A DNA stretch of 64,000 bases from Azospirillum fermentarium (GCF_025961205.1 NZ_JAOQNH010000001.1:124001-188000); one strand, 5' to 3'; shown: positions 21,446-29,801, numbered from the stretch's first letter. Program-made: numbers and translations. The notes: generated by a model not told the origin, from the sequence alone.

Positions 21446-22138
21446 ATGGGCGATGGGTTTATTTTCATCGAGATCGTGATCTTCGCCATGATCGCGGCCT
21501 TTCTGGTGTATCGCCTGCGCAGCGTTCTGGGCCGCCGTGACAACGATGAACCGCGCCGCTCCAATCCCTATGCACCGACCCCCACCGACCGCGCGGCGCC
21601 GCATGGCGACAACGTGATCCCCATGCCCGGCCGTGACCGCGGCATCGCCGACGTGCCGCCCCCGCCGGCGCCGGGCGAACCGGAATCCCTGGCGGCCACC
21701 CTGGCCCGCATCGCCGCCGCCGACCGGATGTTCGAGGAAAAGAACTTCCTTCAGGGTGCGCGCGCGGCCTTCACCATGATCGTCGGGGCGTTCGCCGCCG
21801 GCGACACCGCCACCCTGCGCCCGCTGCTGGCCGATCCGGTCTACGACAGCTTCGCCGCCGCCATCCGTCAGCGCCAGCAGGCTGGCCAGACGCTGGAAAC
21901 CACCATTCACCGCATCGTCGATGCCGACGTCACCGCCGCCCGGCTCGACGGGCGCACCGTGGCGGTGACCGTGACGTTCATCTCCGAGCAGACCGGGGTG
22001 ACCCGCGATGCGTCGGGCGCCGTGGTCGATGGCGATCCCAAGGCGGTGGAAACCGTCACCGACATCTGGACCTTCACCCGCGACATCCGTTCCAACGATC
22101 CCAACTGGCTGTTGAGCGAGACGGTGTTCGCCGACTGA
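21446..22138 (+). CDS. Tim44-like domain protein
   Basis: This 230-residue protein has one N-terminal membrane helix (FIFIEIVIFAMIAAFLVYRL), a charged and Pro-rich linker and a C-terminal Tim44/TimA domain: DRMFEEKNFLQGARAAFTMIVGAFAAGD, LRPLLADPVYDSF and VTFISEQTG...VTDIWTFTRD. Bacterial Tim44-like proteins are relatives of the mitochondrial import motor subunit; in alphaproteobacteria their role is envelope-related and not well fixed. ATG 21446 is chosen over GTG 21440 because GAAGGA is better spaced. Confidence 0.88.
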   Translation: MGDGFIFIEIVIFAMIAAFLVYRLRSVLGRRDNDEPRRSNPYAPTPTDRAAPHGDNVIPMPGRDRGIADVPPPPAPGEPESLAATLARIAAADRMFEEKNFLQGARAAFTMIVGAFAAGDTATLRPLLADPVYDSFAAAIRQRQQAGQTLETTIHRIVDADVTAARLDGRTVAVTVTFISEQTGVTRDASGAVVDGDPKAVETVTDIWTFTRDIRSNDPNWLLSETVFAD

Positions 22139-22171
22139 TGCGGTTCTTGGGGGCGCTGCCGCCACCTAAAA

Positions 22172-22208
22172 GCCCTCTCCCCGCCGGGGAGAGGGTTGGG
22201 TGAGGGGG
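22172..22208. repeat. Palindromic intergenic repeat between convergent genes
   Basis: The sequence ccctctccccgccggggagaggg is a perfect hairpin (10-base stem) followed by ttgggtgaggggg. It lies in the 107-base gap between the convergent Tim44-like and M20 genes and can act as a transcript end on either strand. Elements with this look are widespread in high-GC proteobacterial genomes. Confidence 0.75.
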
Positions 22209-22245
22209 TGACCGGCTTTGTCCGTCTGATACGCATCCCGCCACG

Positions 22246-23523
22246 TTAAGCGCTCAAAAGGTCCAACGCCGCGGCGGCCATGACCTGGGCGGAGTGAACC
22301 ATGTCGGCGATGTCCACGAACTCGTCGGGCTGGTGCGCCAGATCCAGGATGCCGGGGCCGTAGGCAATGCAGTCCTTCAGATGGCCCACGCGCACGATGT
22401 GCTTCTGGTCATAGGTGCCGGGGGACACCACCTGCTGCGCCGGGCGGCCCAGAACCTGTTCGATGGCCCGCTCCACCGCCCGCACCACCGGGGCGTCCGC
22501 GTCGGTCATGGTGGGCAGAAAGGCCAGAATCTCGCGGATGGCGTAGTCGAAACCGGGACGGTCCCGCTTCAGCCCCTCCAGAATCGTGATGATCTCCCCC
22601 TTCACCGTCTCCGGGTCTTCCTCGATCAGATAGCGGCGGTCGATCACCATGCGGCAGGAATCGGGAACCATCGGGCTGGGCAGCCCGCCGTGGCCCTCGC
22701 ACTGGCCGCCGTGGATGGCATTGATGTTGATGGTGGACTGCCGCGCCCCCTCGGGCACCACCGGCATGGCCGTGCGCTTGGCCGCCAGATGGGGGATCAG
22801 CTCCTCCTCGATGCGGTGGAGCACCGCCCCCATGTGGCGCACGGCGCAGTTGCCCAGGAACGGCATGGAGCCGTGGGCCACCCGGCCCTTGGTCTCGATC
22901 TCCGCCCACCACACGCCGCGGTGGCCGATGCACACCCGGTCCACGTTCAGCGGCTCGGGGATGATGACGTGATCGACCCGCGGGGGCGAGAACCAGCCCC
23001 GGCGCGCCAGATAGCCCACGCCGCCGAATCCCCCCGATTCCTCATCCACCGTACCGGAAATCTCCAAGGCACCGGCAAAGGGGATGCCGCTGTCGAGAAC
23101 CGCCTCCACCGCCAGCACCGCCGCCGCCAGCCCGCCCTTCATGTCGCAGGCGCCGCGGCCATAGACGCGCCCGTCCCGCACCACCCCTTCGAACGGATCG
23201 ACGGTCCAGCCGTGCCCCGCCGGCACCACGTCGATGTGGCCGTTGAAATGGACGCAGGGGCCGGGCCCCCGCCCCTCGATGCGGGCGACGACGTTGGTGC
23301 GGGGGTGACGCTCGCTGTCGCCGGGGGTGCCCTCCGCCCGGACATAGGTCACCTGGAACCCGCGGGCGGCCAGCCGCCGGCCCAGAAGCTCGGCACAGGG
23401 GGTATAGGCGTCGCCCGGCGGGTTGACGGTGGGAATGCGGATCAGGTCGCGCGTCAGATCCACCAGCGCGCCGGTCTGATCCTCGATCCGGCGGAACAGC
23501 GCGTCGTGGTGGCGGCTGGCCAT
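22246..23523 (-). CDS. M20 family deacylase (ArgE/DapE type)
   Basis: This 425-residue enzyme has a complete M20 metal site: FNGHIDVVP (H96, D98), GRGACDMKGG (D127) and VDEESGG (E161/E162), with a lid domain around 200-310 and GPGILDLAHQPDE at the C-terminus. It is close to the acetylornithine deacetylase/succinyl-diaminopimelate desuccinylase group; PTVNPPGDAYTPCAE is typical of the subgroup of broad deacylases. ATG 23523 follows GAGGAT. It is a single-gene unit divergent from the ChaN-PDZ gene and the third M20 enzyme in this window. Confidence 0.88.
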   Translation of the reverse strand: MASRHHDALFRRIEDQTGALVDLTRDLIRIPTVNPPGDAYTPCAELLGRRLAARGFQVTYVRAEGTPGDSERHPRTNVVARIEGRGPGPCVHFNGHIDVVPAGHGWTVDPFEGVVRDGRVYGRGACDMKGGLAAAVLAVEAVLDSGIPFAGALEISGTVDEESGGFGGVGYLARRGWFSPPRVDHVIIPEPLNVDRVCIGHRGVWWAEIETKGRVAHGSMPFLGNCAVRHMGAVLHRIEEELIPHLAAKRTAMPVVPEGARQSTININAIHGGQCEGHGGLPSPMVPDSCRMVIDRRYLIEEDPETVKGEIITILEGLKRDRPGFDYAIREILAFLPTMTDADAPVVRAVERAIEQVLGRPAQQVVSPGTYDQKHIVRVGHLKDCIAYGPGILDLAHQPDEFVDIADMVHSAQVMAAAALDLLSA

Positions 23524-23682
23524 GAAGCATCCTCCCTCGAGCAGCGAAACCCGCCTGGAAGTGTAACGGAGGGGGGCGCGGCGGCAAGCTGGCCAAACGG
23601 CGGCCTTCCCGGCAACCGGATTCCAAACAACGGCATTGACCCCGGCCCGCCGCAGCCCAACCTTGGCAAGAACCCTTCGTGC

Positions 23683-24891
23683 ATGGAGACCTTCCCCTTG
23701 GCGCCCCACCGGACCGTCGTCACCGCCCTGACCGCCGCCCTGCTGGGCGCCACGCTGCTGGCCGGCTGCACTGTGGCCACCGCGTCCGATACGGGGGCGG
23801 AGACAGCCTGCGCCGCGCCGGGCCGGTGGTACGACGGGGCCGGGCAGCCGGTGGATCAGAACGCCGTGCTGAGCCGGGCGGCATCGGCCCCCGCCGTGCT
23901 GCTGGGCGAACGCCACGACAGCGCCGAACAGCACCGCTGGCAGCTCCAGACCCTGGCCGCCCTGCACGCCGTCAACCCCAACCTGGCGGTGGGGCTGGAG
24001 ATGATGCCCCGCTCCCGCCAGCCGGTGCTGGACCGCTGGGTGGCCGGCGCGATGGACGAGGCCGCGTTCCTCAAGGAAAGCGGCTGGACCGAGGTGTGGG
24101 GCTTCGACGCCGCCTTCTACCTGCCCGTCCTGCATTTCGCGCGGATGCACCGGCTGCCGCTGGTGGCGCTGAACGTCAACCGCGCCCTGGTGTCGCGCAC
24201 CGCCAAGGAGGGATGGGACGCCATTCCCGCCGACGCCCGCGAAGGGGTGGGCGACCCCGCCCCCCTGCCCGCCGCCTACATCGGCGAGCTGGCCGAGGTG
24301 ATGTCCCATCACGGCGCGGCGGTGGACCGCGGCTCCCCCCGCTTCCAGCGCTTCACCCAGGCTCAGGCCCTGTGGGACCGGGCCATGGCCGAGTCCATCG
24401 CCACCGCCCACCGCCGCACCGGACGCACGGTGGTGGCGCTGGCCGGGTCCGGCCATCTGCGCTACGGCCACGGCATCCCGCACCAATTGGCGGCGCTGGG
24501 CATTGGTGGAACCCAGGTGCTGCTGCCGTGGGAAACGGGGCAGGATTGCGCCGAACTCACCGGCCAGGGGCCGCGGGTGGCCGACGCCGTGTTCGGTATC
24601 GCCCCCGATGCACGCTCCCCCGCCGAAACCCCGCCCCGCCCGCGGCTGGGGGTGAACCTGGAGCCGGCGGACGGCGCCGTCCGCGTGGCCGCCGTGCAGG
24701 ACGGCAGCATCGCCGCCCGGGCCGGGGTGAAGCCCGGCGACCGCATCACCGCCGCCGCCGGGCGCCCCGTGACCAGCCCCGCCGACCTGACCGCCCTGGT
24801 CCAGCGGCAGACACCCGGAACGTGGCTGCCCATCACGGTGCAGCGCGGCGGAAAGACGCAGCAAATCATCGCAAAATTCCCAGCACCCTGA
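23683..24891 (+). CDS. ChaN-type lipoprotein fused to a PDZ domain
   Basis: This 402-residue protein has a lipoprotein signal (LLGATLLAGC, lipidated Cys29). Residues about 60-300 are a ChaN/haem-binding uptake domain: VLLGERHDSAEQH, LAVGLEMMPRSRQPVL, WTEVWGFDAAFYLPVLHFARMH, LNVNRALVSR and VVALAGSGHLRYGHGIP. Residues about 315-402 form a PDZ domain (LGVNLEPADGAVRVAAV, GSIAARAGVKPGDRI, PVTSPADLTALV). ChaN homologues bind haem as dimers in the outer membrane. The PDZ addition suggests binding of a peptide or protein partner. No iron-uptake gene is adjacent. Confidence 0.87.
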   Translation: METFPLAPHRTVVTALTAALLGATLLAGCTVATASDTGAETACAAPGRWYDGAGQPVDQNAVLSRAASAPAVLLGERHDSAEQHRWQLQTLAALHAVNPNLAVGLEMMPRSRQPVLDRWVAGAMDEAAFLKESGWTEVWGFDAAFYLPVLHFARMHRLPLVALNVNRALVSRTAKEGWDAIPADAREGVGDPAPLPAAYIGELAEVMSHHGAAVDRGSPRFQRFTQAQALWDRAMAESIATAHRRTGRTVVALAGSGHLRYGHGIPHQLAALGIGGTQVLLPWETGQDCAELTGQGPRVADAVFGIAPDARSPAETPPRPRLGVNLEPADGAVRVAAVQDGSIAARAGVKPGDRITAAAGRPVTSPADLTALVQRQTPGTWLPITVQRGGKTQQIIAKFPAP

Positions 24892-25332
24892 ATCCACCAT
24901 GACTTAACATCCATCAAGGAAATTGCGGATAATTTCAGGATTCAGCGTTATTTCTCGCTCGACGAATCAATATTGAATACGAATTAACCATTTCGCCGAC
25001 TGCAAGAATTGACGAAAGTTAGGAATTTGTTTCGCAGTTATGAAATTGCGATTTCCTTGTTTGCAAAACGCACTGCAGAATGAAACGGCACGGCGGCTTT
25101 CCTTCGTGAAAGCGCGCCTCTGTCTTGCTCCATCCGCATCACACCTGCGGCAAAGCTCCGCGAAAGCCCGCGCGACTCGGGCTTTCCGCCCCCGTTGCAA
25201 TCCAGAAACGCAAAGGAGCCATGCGGCGTCACACCCGGTACGGGAATTGCTTTTGACTGATCAAAAATGCGCCCCGTCACCCCACGCCCCGTCTCACCCC
25301 AGAGCGGCACCGGATGGAAGACTGCGGGCCTC
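24892..25332. other. AT-rich intergenic region with an inverted repeat
   Basis: About 440 bases, notably AT-rich at 24900-25080 compared with the surroundings. A perfect 9-base inverted repeat gaaagcccg / cgggctttc with a 7-base loop lies at 25162-25186, without a T-run. No convincing gene on either strand. It probably carries the promoter for the small gene and cheY downstream. Confidence 0.5.
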
Positions 25333-25356
25333 ATGATCGAACGGACGGGGTTGACG

Positions 25357-25572
25357 ATGGGAATCATGGACGCATCGATCCGCAGCCTTGTGGATGACGC
25401 CTATCACGAAGCGGCGCAGGAATCCCTTGCCCGCGGCCTGTCGCTGCTGACCGCACACAAGGAAGCGGTGGTCGCCGCCGCCATGCTGCTGTCGGCCATG
25501 ACGGGGCTGGAAGACGACAGCGCCCGCAACATGGTCGTGTCCATGAACCTGCGCCCCACCACCGCGGCGTAA
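25357..25572 (+). CDS. Small protein of unknown function upstream of cheY
   Basis: This 71-residue protein (MGIMDASIRSLVDDAYHEAAQ...) is predicted to be mostly helical, with a hydrophobic helix KEAVVAAAMLLSAMTGL. ATG 25333 is an in-frame alternative giving 8 more residues; neither start has a strong ribosome site. It lies 40 bases before cheY on the same strand, so co-transcription is likely and a link to motility is possible. No family is recognised. Confidence 0.55.
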   Translation: MGIMDASIRSLVDDAYHEAAQESLARGLSLLTAHKEAVVAAAMLLSAMTGLEDDSARNMVVSMNLRPTTAA

Positions 25573-25612
25573 TCCCTCATTCCCCATCCTGTTCCGCAAG
25601 CCAGGAGACGTG

Positions 25613-26008
25613 ATGCTCGACCCCAAACTGCGCATCCTCATCGTCGATGACTACACGACGATGCGGCGGATCATCCGCAACCTGCTGACCCAGATCGGCT
25701 TTTCCGATATCACCGAAGCCGCCGACGGGCGCGAGGCGTTCGAAAAGCTGCGCTCCGGCGGGCGGTTCGATCTGGTGGTCAGCGACTGGAACATGGAACC
25801 CATGACCGGGCTGGAACTGCTGAAGGCGATGCGGTCCGACAGCGGGCTTGCGTCCATTCCCTTCATCATGGTCACGGCCGAAAGCAAGACGGAAAACGTG
25901 GTTGCCGCCAAGAAGGCCGGCGTGAACAACTACATCGTCAAGCCGTTCAACGCCGAAACCCTGCGGGCCAAGATCTCCACCGTGTTCGGCGTCACCGAAC
26001 CGGCATAA
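25613..26008 (+). CDS. cheY: CheY-type single-domain response regulator
   Basis: This 131-residue receiver domain has the acidic pair D12-D13, phosphoacceptor D58 (VVSDWNM), the switch Thr in IMVTAES and Lys in YIVKPFN. WNMEPMTGLELLK and AKKAGVNNYIVKPF are close to chemotaxis CheY. Phospho-CheY binds FliM to change flagellar rotation. AGGAGA lies just before the start; GTG 25610 is an alternative one codon upstream. No cheA or cheW is in the window; the chemoreceptor at 19 kb and the FliM-like fusion at 45.5 kb are possible functional partners. Confidence 0.92.
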   Translation: MLDPKLRILIVDDYTTMRRIIRNLLTQIGFSDITEAADGREAFEKLRSGGRFDLVVSDWNMEPMTGLELLKAMRSDSGLASIPFIMVTAESKTENVVAAKKAGVNNYIVKPFNAETLRAKISTVFGVTEPA

Positions 26009-26022
26009 GGATCCCGTCCGGC

Positions 26023-26048
26023 GTGACCGTCCCGGACGGGACGGTCAC
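26023..26048. terminator. Bidirectional hairpin between cheY and the Nudix gene
   Basis: A perfect 11-base stem gtgaccgtccc / gggacggtcac with a ggac-type loop sits between convergent genes and covers the stop of the Nudix gene. There is no T-run, so the terminator role is inferred from position. Confidence 0.55.
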
Positions 26049-26602
26049 AGCATGGTTTCCCAGCGCGCGGCCACTTCCGGCGGGGGATTGACGGCGGGGA
26101 TGCAGATATCCTGCCCCAGCCGCGCGTGATGCTCGCGCAGCGACCAGTGGACGGTGGGAAAGGCGATGTCCCGCCACGGGATCTCGTCCCAGCGGAACAG
26201 GCCCACCTCTTCGCTTTCCGGCCCCGCCGCGATCTCCGGCGTGACCAGATGGGCACGGAAGATCAACTGCACCTGGCTGATGCGGGGAATGTCGTAGATG
26301 GCCAGCAGCCCGCCCACGTCGATGCGCGCCCGCGCCTCCTCCCACGCTTCGCGGGCGGCCCCCTGCCGGGTGGTCTCGTGTTCTTCCATGAAGCCGGCGG
26401 GCAGGGTCCAATAGCCCTTGCGCGGCGGGATGGCCCGGCGGCACAGCAGAATGCGGTCCTCCCACACCGCCACCGATCCCACCACGATCAGCGGATTCTG
26501 ATAGGCGATGTAGCCGCAGTCGGGGCATTGCAGCCGTTCCCGGTCCTCGCCGGGGGGAATGCAGCGCACACGCGGGCCGATGGGGGGCGGATCGTCGTAC
26601 AT
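26045..26602 (-). CDS. Nudix hydrolase (NUDT14/NudC-like with CPxCG start)
   Basis: This 185-residue protein has the Nudix box [20 protein letters not shown], matching Gx5Ex7REUxEE, near residues 71-95. An N-terminal half zinc-ribbon motif ([19 protein letters not shown]) resembles that of NADH pyrophosphatase relatives. Such proteins hydrolyse nucleoside diphosphates linked to another group; substrate is not clear. The start is ATG 26602; a GTG at 26608 is two codons upstream. It converges on cheY and is divergent from rmuC; the 130-base gap carries both promoters. Confidence 0.85.
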   Translation of the reverse strand: MYDDPPPIGPRVRCIPPGEDRERLQCPDCGYIAYQNPLIVVGSVAVWEDRILLCRRAIPPRKGYWTLPAGFMEEHETTRQGAAREAWEEARARIDVGGLLAIYDIPRISQVQLIFRAHLVTPEIAAGPESEEVGLFRWDEIPWRDIAFPTVHWSLREHHARLGQDICIPAVNPPPEVAARWETML

Positions 26603-26732
26603 GGCCACCCATATGGACCGGGACCGTCACAGGGGCAAGCCGGCCAAAGGTCGGAACCATCTTCGTTCCGGTCTTGTTCCCCGCAACCCTCCTCGTGTAG
26701 TCTGCGCCCGGTCTACGGGGGGCAGCAGGTCC

Positions 26733-28157
26733 ATGATGCAATTGGCGTTCGACAGCCTGTCGCTGGGGCTGGGGGCGGCCGCGGGGGGATGTGTGGTGTG
26801 GCTGGCGGCCCGCTCCGCCCATCTGCGCGTCCGCGCCCACGACGCCGCCGTCCGCGCCGAACTGGCCGCCCGGCTGGCGATGATGGAACGGCGGGAGGAG
26901 GAATGGCGCGGGGCGGAGCGGGAAAACGCCCGCACCATCGCCCGGCTGCAGGCCGATCTGGCCGGAGCGCGGGCCCGCCACGCCGAGCTTGCCACCACCT
27001 TGTCCAAGGAGCGTCTGGCCGCCGCGGAAAAGCTGGCGGTGGTGGAACGGGCGCAGAGCGCGCTGGCCGACAGCTTCAAGGCGCTGTCGTCGGAAGCGCT
27101 GCGGGCCAACAACGAGAGCTTCCTGCATCTGGCCCGCGAAACCCTGTCCGGCTTCCAGGAGCAGGCGAAGGGGGAGCTGGAGCGGCGCCACGCCGCCTTT
27201 GCCGAGATCGTCGCCCCGGTGCGCGACTCGCTGGACCGCATGGACGGCCAGATCCAGGCCATGGAACAGGCCCGCGCCGGGGCGTACGAGGGGCTGCGCC
27301 AGCAGGTCATCGCCCTGATGGACAGCCAGGGCCAGTTGCGCGCGGAAACCGGCGCCCTGGTCCGCGCCCTGCGCACCCCCGTGGCCCGCGGCCGCTGGGG
27401 GGAGATCCAGTTGCGCCGGGTGGTGGAGATCGCCGGCATGCTGGACCATTGCGACTTCACCGAACAGACCACGGTGGAAAGCCGCGACGGCCAGCGCCTG
27501 CGCCCCGACATGGTGGTGCGGCTGCCGGGGGGAAAGACCATCGTGGTGGACGCCAAGACGCCGCTGGACGCCTATCTCGACGGCATCGACGGCGGCGACG
27601 ATGCCACCCGCGCCCAGGCGCTGGCCCGCCACGCCCGCCATGTGCGCGACCACATGAAGCAGCTGGGTGCGAAAGCCTATTGGGACCAGTTCCCCGACAC
27701 CCCGGAATTCGTGGTGCTGTTCCTGCCGGGGGAAAACTTCTTCTCCGCCGCGCTGGAGCACGACCCGGCGCTGATCGAGGCCGGCATGGACCACCGGGTG
27801 GTGCTGGCCACCCCCACCACCCTGATCGCCCTGCTGCGCGCCGTCGCCTATGGCTGGCGGCAGGAGAAGCTGACCGAGAACGCCCGCGACATCAGCGCGC
27901 TGGGCGCCGAGATCTACAAGCGCCTGGGCGACCTGGGCACCCACATGGGGCGGCTGGGGGCGCAGCTGGACAAGGCGGTCGCCAGCTACAACGGTGCGGT
28001 GGGCAGCCTGGAATCCCGCGTGCTGGTCACCGCCCGCCGCTTCCGCGACCTGCACGCCGTGCCCGATGGTGCGGCCCTGCCCGCCCTGGAACCGCTGGAC
28101 CGCACCACCCGCCCGGTGCAGGGGGTGGAGGTGCAGGGGGAGGAAGACCCCGCGTGA
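26733..28157 (+). CDS. rmuC: DNA recombination protein RmuC
   Basis: This 474-residue protein has one N-terminal membrane helix (LGLGAAAGGCVVWLAA), a coiled coil rich in Glu/Arg/Ala through about residue 200, then the conserved RmuC nuclease-like domain: RGRWGEIQLRRVVEIAGM, RPDMVVRLPGGKTIVVDAKTPL, FVVLFLPGENFF, ATPTTLIALLRAVAYGWRQE and ISALGAEIYKRLGDLGTHM. RmuC limits DNA inversions at short inverted repeats and has a restriction-endonuclease-like fold. ATG 26733 is followed by a second ATG one codon later; either could be used. Confidence 0.93.
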   Translation: MMQLAFDSLSLGLGAAAGGCVVWLAARSAHLRVRAHDAAVRAELAARLAMMERREEEWRGAERENARTIARLQADLAGARARHAELATTLSKERLAAAEKLAVVERAQSALADSFKALSSEALRANNESFLHLARETLSGFQEQAKGELERRHAAFAEIVAPVRDSLDRMDGQIQAMEQARAGAYEGLRQQVIALMDSQGQLRAETGALVRALRTPVARGRWGEIQLRRVVEIAGMLDHCDFTEQTTVESRDGQRLRPDMVVRLPGGKTIVVDAKTPLDAYLDGIDGGDDATRAQALARHARHVRDHMKQLGAKAYWDQFPDTPEFVVLFLPGENFFSAALEHDPALIEAGMDHRVVLATPTTLIALLRAVAYGWRQEKLTENARDISALGAEIYKRLGDLGTHMGRLGAQLDKAVASYNGAVGSLESRVLVTARRFRDLHAVPDGAALPALEPLDRTTRPVQGVEVQGEEDPA

Positions 28158-28224
28158 CCATGCCGCCGCGGCATCTGCATGACACCCCCACCGCCCCCGC
28201 CGCGTTAGACAGTGGTGGATGTTC

Positions 28225-28253
28225 TTGACCGCACACGCATAAGCGGGTATCCA
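28225..28253 (+). promoter_or_regulatory. Candidate sigma70 promoter for tRNA-Leu
   Basis: TTGACC at 28225-28230 is followed after 17 bases by TATCCA at 28248-28253, about 67 bases before the mature 5' end of the tRNA. Spacing is ideal but the -10 is weak. Confidence 0.4.
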
Positions 28254-28319
28254 CCCCCGTCGGTGCGTGCCGCTCGCGTCAGGGCGCAACTCTGGGACGC
28301 GGGCACGATCCTCAACAGT

Positions 28320-28659
28320 GCGGACGTGGTGGAACCGGTAGACACAGCAGACTTTACCAATTGGAGTGCGCCCGTGGAAACGCGGGACGTAGAACCGCTC
28401 AAAGTCGGGGAACGCTGACGGTCGGGCCAACCCTGGTCCCGACCCTGCCAATCCCGAGCCAAGCCCGGACGAGACCTTGGGGATCGCCCGGGAAGGTGTA
28501 GAGACTAGACGGGCGGCGCCTAACGGCCGGAACGGTCCATGGCGAAGGGATAGTCCAGACCACGAACCCCGCCGGCCCGGCGGGGGCGGCGAAAGCCGAG
28601 GTGGTACGAAAATCTGCTTTCCATTGGAAGTGCGGGTTCGAGTCCCGCCGTCCGCACCA
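28320..28659 (+). tRNA. tRNA-Leu(UAA), split by a group I intron
   Basis: Exon 1 is 28320-28354 and exon 2 is 28609-28659. Spliced, they give an 86-base class II tRNA: acceptor gcggacg / cgtccgc (28320-28326 / 28649-28655), D-arm with GGTAGAC, anticodon stem gcaga / tctgc, loop ctt+aaaa with anticodon UAA, a long variable arm (ttccattggaa), T-arm gcggg-ttcgagt-cccgc, discriminator A and an encoded CCA (28657-28659). The anticodon itself is interrupted between U34 (28354) and A35 (28609). Without splicing no anticodon loop can form, so the gene depends on intron removal. It reads UUA codons (and UUG by wobble). Confidence 0.95.
28355..28608 (+). ncRNA. Group I self-splicing intron in tRNA-Leu(UAA)
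   Basis: This 254-base intron has the group I hallmarks. The 5' exon ends in U (28354), and ACUU (28351-28354) pairs with the internal guide GAGU (28364-28367), giving the conserved U.G pair at the 5' splice site. P4 can form from tcggg (28405-28409) with cccga (28453-28457). The R segment ggtgtagagactagacggg (about 28494-28512) and S segment gatagtcc (28549-28556) form P7 (gact/agtc). A GNRA hairpin cggc-gaaa-gccg (28587-28598) suits P9. The last base is G (28608). Segments such as aatcccgagccaagcc strongly resemble cyanobacterial tRNA-Leu(UAA) introns, suggesting subgroup IC3. No homing endonuclease gene is inside. Confidence 0.92.
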
Positions 28660-28763
28660 ACTCTTCCTTATCCTGCCGATCAGACGTGCACGGCTTGCCT
28701 GCCCCGGCATGGCGGGGGTATGACGGGGCCCTCGCGCTGCCGGAAAACAGGTGCCGCCGTCCC

Positions 28764-29528
28764 ATGTGCCGCTGGATCGCCTACCGCGGAACGCCGCTTT
28801 TCCTCGAAACCCTGCTGTTCGAGCCGGAAAACTCCCTGGTCCGCCAGAGCCTGCATTGCCGCAAGGCTGCCGTCACCACCAACGGCGACGGATTCGGCGT
28901 GGGCTGGTACGGCGACCGGGACACGCCGTGCGTCTACCGCGAAACGCTGCCGGCGTGGAACGACCAGAACCTGCGGCAACTGGCCCACCACATCCGCTCG
29001 CCCCTGTTCTTCGGCCATGTGCGCGCGTCCACCGGCACCGGCACCGCGCGGGTCAACTGCCACCCCTTCACCCTGGGGCGCTGGCTGTTCATGCACAACG
29101 GCCAGATCGGCGGGTGGGGACAGGTACGCCGCCGGCTGGAATCGCTGCTGACCGACGATCTCTACACCGCCCGCCAGGGGGCGACCGACAGCGAGCTGTT
29201 CTTCCTGCTGCTGTTCCTCCATGGGCTGGAGGACGATCCGCTGCGCGCCATCGCCGCCACCGCCGCCACCGTCCGCCGCACCATGGAGGACGCGGGCGTC
29301 ACCGAGCCCTTGCGCCTGACCGCGGCGCTGACCGACGGACGGCGCATCGTGGCCGTGCGCTACGCCAGCGACCGGCAGCCGCCCAGCCTGTACTGGCGCC
29401 GGCGCAACGGACAGGTGGTGATCGTGTCGGAACCGCTGGACCAGGACAACGCCGACTGGGTGGCGGTGGAAGACGGGCACGGGCTGTTGCTGGACGAAGA
29501 CATGGCCGATACCCCCTTTCTTCTGTGA
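28764..29528 (+). CDS. Class II glutamine amidotransferase (YafJ/EgtC-like)
   Basis: This 254-residue protein starts MCRWIAYRG, placing the catalytic Cys at position 2 after Met removal, as in Ntn-type class II amidotransferases. Supporting segments are NGDGFGVGWYG, FFGHVRASTGTG, NCHPFTLGRWLFMHNGQIGGW and ATDSELFFLLLF. Members without a synthetase domain include EgtC (ergothioneine pathway) and YafJ of unknown role; no egt genes are nearby. ATG 28764 is fixed by the need for Cys2. It begins 104 bases after the tRNA-Leu gene. Confidence 0.9.
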   Translation: MCRWIAYRGTPLFLETLLFEPENSLVRQSLHCRKAAVTTNGDGFGVGWYGDRDTPCVYRETLPAWNDQNLRQLAHHIRSPLFFGHVRASTGTGTARVNCHPFTLGRWLFMHNGQIGGWGQVRRRLESLLTDDLYTARQGATDSELFFLLLFLHGLEDDPLRAIAATAATVRRTMEDAGVTEPLRLTAALTDGRRIVAVRYASDRQPPSLYWRRRNGQVVIVSEPLDQDNADWVAVEDGHGLLLDEDMADTPFLL

Positions 29529-29622
29529 CCACGGCTTTGTTGGTTGAGGTTGACAGGCGGCGGCACGCGCACTATGGTCCGCGCCCTACGAACCCGCCGC
29601 CGACCGTTCAGGATTACCTGTC

Positions 29623-29748
29623 ATGAAGATCGTCAATTCTCTGAAGTCGATGAAGACCCGTCACAAGGCCTGCCGCGTCATCCGCCGCAAGGGCCGCGTC
29701 TACGTCATCAACAAGCAGAACCCCCGCTTCAAGGCCCGCCAGGGCTGA
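29623..29748 (+). CDS. rpmJ: 50S ribosomal protein L36, long (41-residue) form
   Basis: This 41-residue protein reads [19 protein letters not shown] and continues [21 protein letters not shown], the long L36 form. The zinc-ribbon cysteines of the short form are mostly lost; one Cys remains. This form is usual in alphaproteobacteria. It stands alone, with a strong terminator downstream, and sits in a short gap after the amidotransferase gene. Confidence 0.95.
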   Translation: MKIVNSLKSMKTRHKACRVIRRKGRVYVINKQNPRFKARQG

Positions 29749-29801
29749 GATCAGGCGCCCGGCCGGGGATATCCCCGGCCCGCTCGGGTTCCGACGCTTG
29801 C

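Noticed and set aside
25038..25367. Open frames in the AT-rich gap upstream of the cheY pair
   Set aside because: No start signal or family pattern; the AT-rich stretch fits a promoter region better.
28320..28354. Reading the split tRNA as a pseudogene fragment with an unrelated insertion
   Set aside because: Both exons keep full pairing in acceptor, anticodon and T arms, and the insert has group I splice-site and core features.
28399..29151. Open frames within and just after the tRNA-Leu intron on both strands (possible intron-encoded protein)
   Set aside because: They cross the tRNA exons and splice sites, have no ribosome site and no LAGLIDADG, HNH or GIY-YIG motif. The sequence is explained by structured intron RNA.
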